NCBI RefSeq assembly: GCF_000407165.1
Contig: NZ_KE136479.1
Coordinates: forward strand, 1,561,464-1,625,463
From: Enterococcus haemoperoxidus ATCC BAA-382
GTDB lineage: Bacteria > Bacillota > Bacilli > Lactobacillales > Enterococcaceae
Direction: 5' to 3'
Length of the DNA: 64,000 nucleotides
Part shown: piece by piece, positions 63,636-64,000 of the stretch
Layout of the letters: the number at the start of each line of letters is the position of its first letter
How positions within the stretch are numbered: the first letter of the stretch is position 1
The notes under the pieces: model-generated
The model's database searches: none
Seen by the model: the letters and a program-made list of their open reading frames with translations, nothing else
Told to the model about the DNA's origin: nothing
Made by a program: the position numbers and the translations under genes

Positions 63636-64000
63636 CTATAACAACAACATAGCACCAATCAAGATCAAAAGATTCAGCAGACTTATAACAATAATTGGTT
63701 TCATCATAAATTTAGTCCATGTCGAGTACTCAATTTTAGAAATCTCTAAGCCTCCCATCACAACGCCAGATGTCGGTGTAATTAAATTTATCAAACCACA
63801 ACCAGCTGTGAAGATCATTACCATAACATCGGGGCTTAACCCAATATTATGAGCTAGACCTCCCATTACCGGGATAGAAACATAAGCTAGTCCGGAGGTC
63901 GACGGAATCAAGAAAGATAGTAACAGGTACAAAACGTAGGCACCTATCACAAACAAAACAGGCGACAATCCTTGGAGTGCTGAAGCTGATTTATCTAATA
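63636..64000 (-). CDS. YfcC/ArcD-type transporter, C-terminal part
   Basis: An open frame enters from the right window edge and ends at 63636; at least 121 residues are visible. It has three or more membrane helices with SFLIPSTSGLAYVSIPVMGGL, GLSPDVMVMIFTAGCGLINLITPTSGVVMGGLE and a final hydrophobic span, the C-terminal pattern of the YfcC (C4-dicarboxylate/basic amino acid carrier-like) family. Family members in arginine loci import arginine or exchange it for ornithine; this assignment is inferred from argR next to it. The N-terminus is outside the window. Confidence 0.82.
   Translation of the reverse strand, partial: LDKSASALQGLSPVLFVIGAYVLYLLLSFLIPSTSGLAYVSIPVMGGLAHNIGLSPDVMVMIFTAGCGLINLITPTSGVVMGGLEISKIEYSTWTKFMMKPIIVISLLNLLILIGAMLLL

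Overview
The window looks like a chromosomal core region of a low-GC Firmicute, most likely an Enterococcus of the E. faecalis-like clade. The basis is an AT-rich sequence, strong AGGAGG-type ribosome binding sites, frequent TTG/GTG starts, a PBP4/5-type low-affinity penicillin-binding protein, LPxTG anchoring, and gene orders such as ylaN-ftsW-pyc, pfkA-pyk and tsaB-rimI-tsaD. The species cannot be fixed from sequence alone. No insertion sequence, prophage, CRISPR array, tRNA or rRNA was seen.

Layout. 1-12.4 kb (minus strand): pyruvate carboxylase (3' end cut by the window edge), ftsW, ylaN, a 51-residue membrane protein, a zinc alcohol dehydrogenase with Rex-like and cre-like sites, the glycolytic pair pfkA-pyk, and dnaE. 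12.5-19.8 kb: a DUF2929 membrane protein, an MFS exporter, a purine permease, an LPxTG-anchored 5'-nucleotidase, a DUF1361 protein and a HAD phosphatase. 19.9-22.6 kb: a two-gene DNA-metabolism module (radical SAM plus TIGR03915-type protein) behind a promoter with a LexA box, then a stand-alone Phd-like protein. 22.7-38.7 kb: de novo purine synthesis, purCSQLFMNHD and purEKB, plus the salvage pair xpt-pbuX behind a guanine-type riboswitch. 38.9-47.4 kb: a conserved TIM-barrel-like protein, a GH73-type hydrolase, small envelope proteins, an oxidoreductase, argS with a T-box leader, and tsaD/rimI/tsaB. 47.4-60.3 kb: the penicillin-binding protein, an SPFH/zinc-ribbon/TPM membrane module, a lipoprotein, a broken monooxygenase gene, the small SRP RNA, tadA, a PucR-type regulator, a YugP peptidase, a YxeA protein, a nucleoid-associated protein and the trehalose PTS. 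60.5-64 kb: a Trk/Ktr potassium transporter, two near-identical predicted small RNAs, a cold-shock protein, argR and the start-truncated end of a YfcC-type transporter.

How the parts work together. Purine supply dominates. Three sigma-A promoters (purC, purE and the purine permease) each carry a PurR box with the same core, ACGAACATT, at exactly the same distance from the -35 element. This suggests one PurR regulon of synthesis and uptake. The guanine-type riboswitch separately controls xpt-pbuX, and the surface 5'-nucleotidase could feed nucleosides to these importers. Carbon-flux genes (pfkA, pyk, pyc, adh, treP) show redox or catabolite control sites at adh and treP.

The most novel-looking elements are the twin predicted small RNAs at 62.0-62.3 kb. 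They have an exposed anti-Shine-Dalgarno segment, covarying terminator stems and a shared upstream promoter motif. The SOS-promoter radical-SAM module comes next. A monooxygenase gene inactivated by a 7-bp duplication plus two stop codons is a clear decay event.
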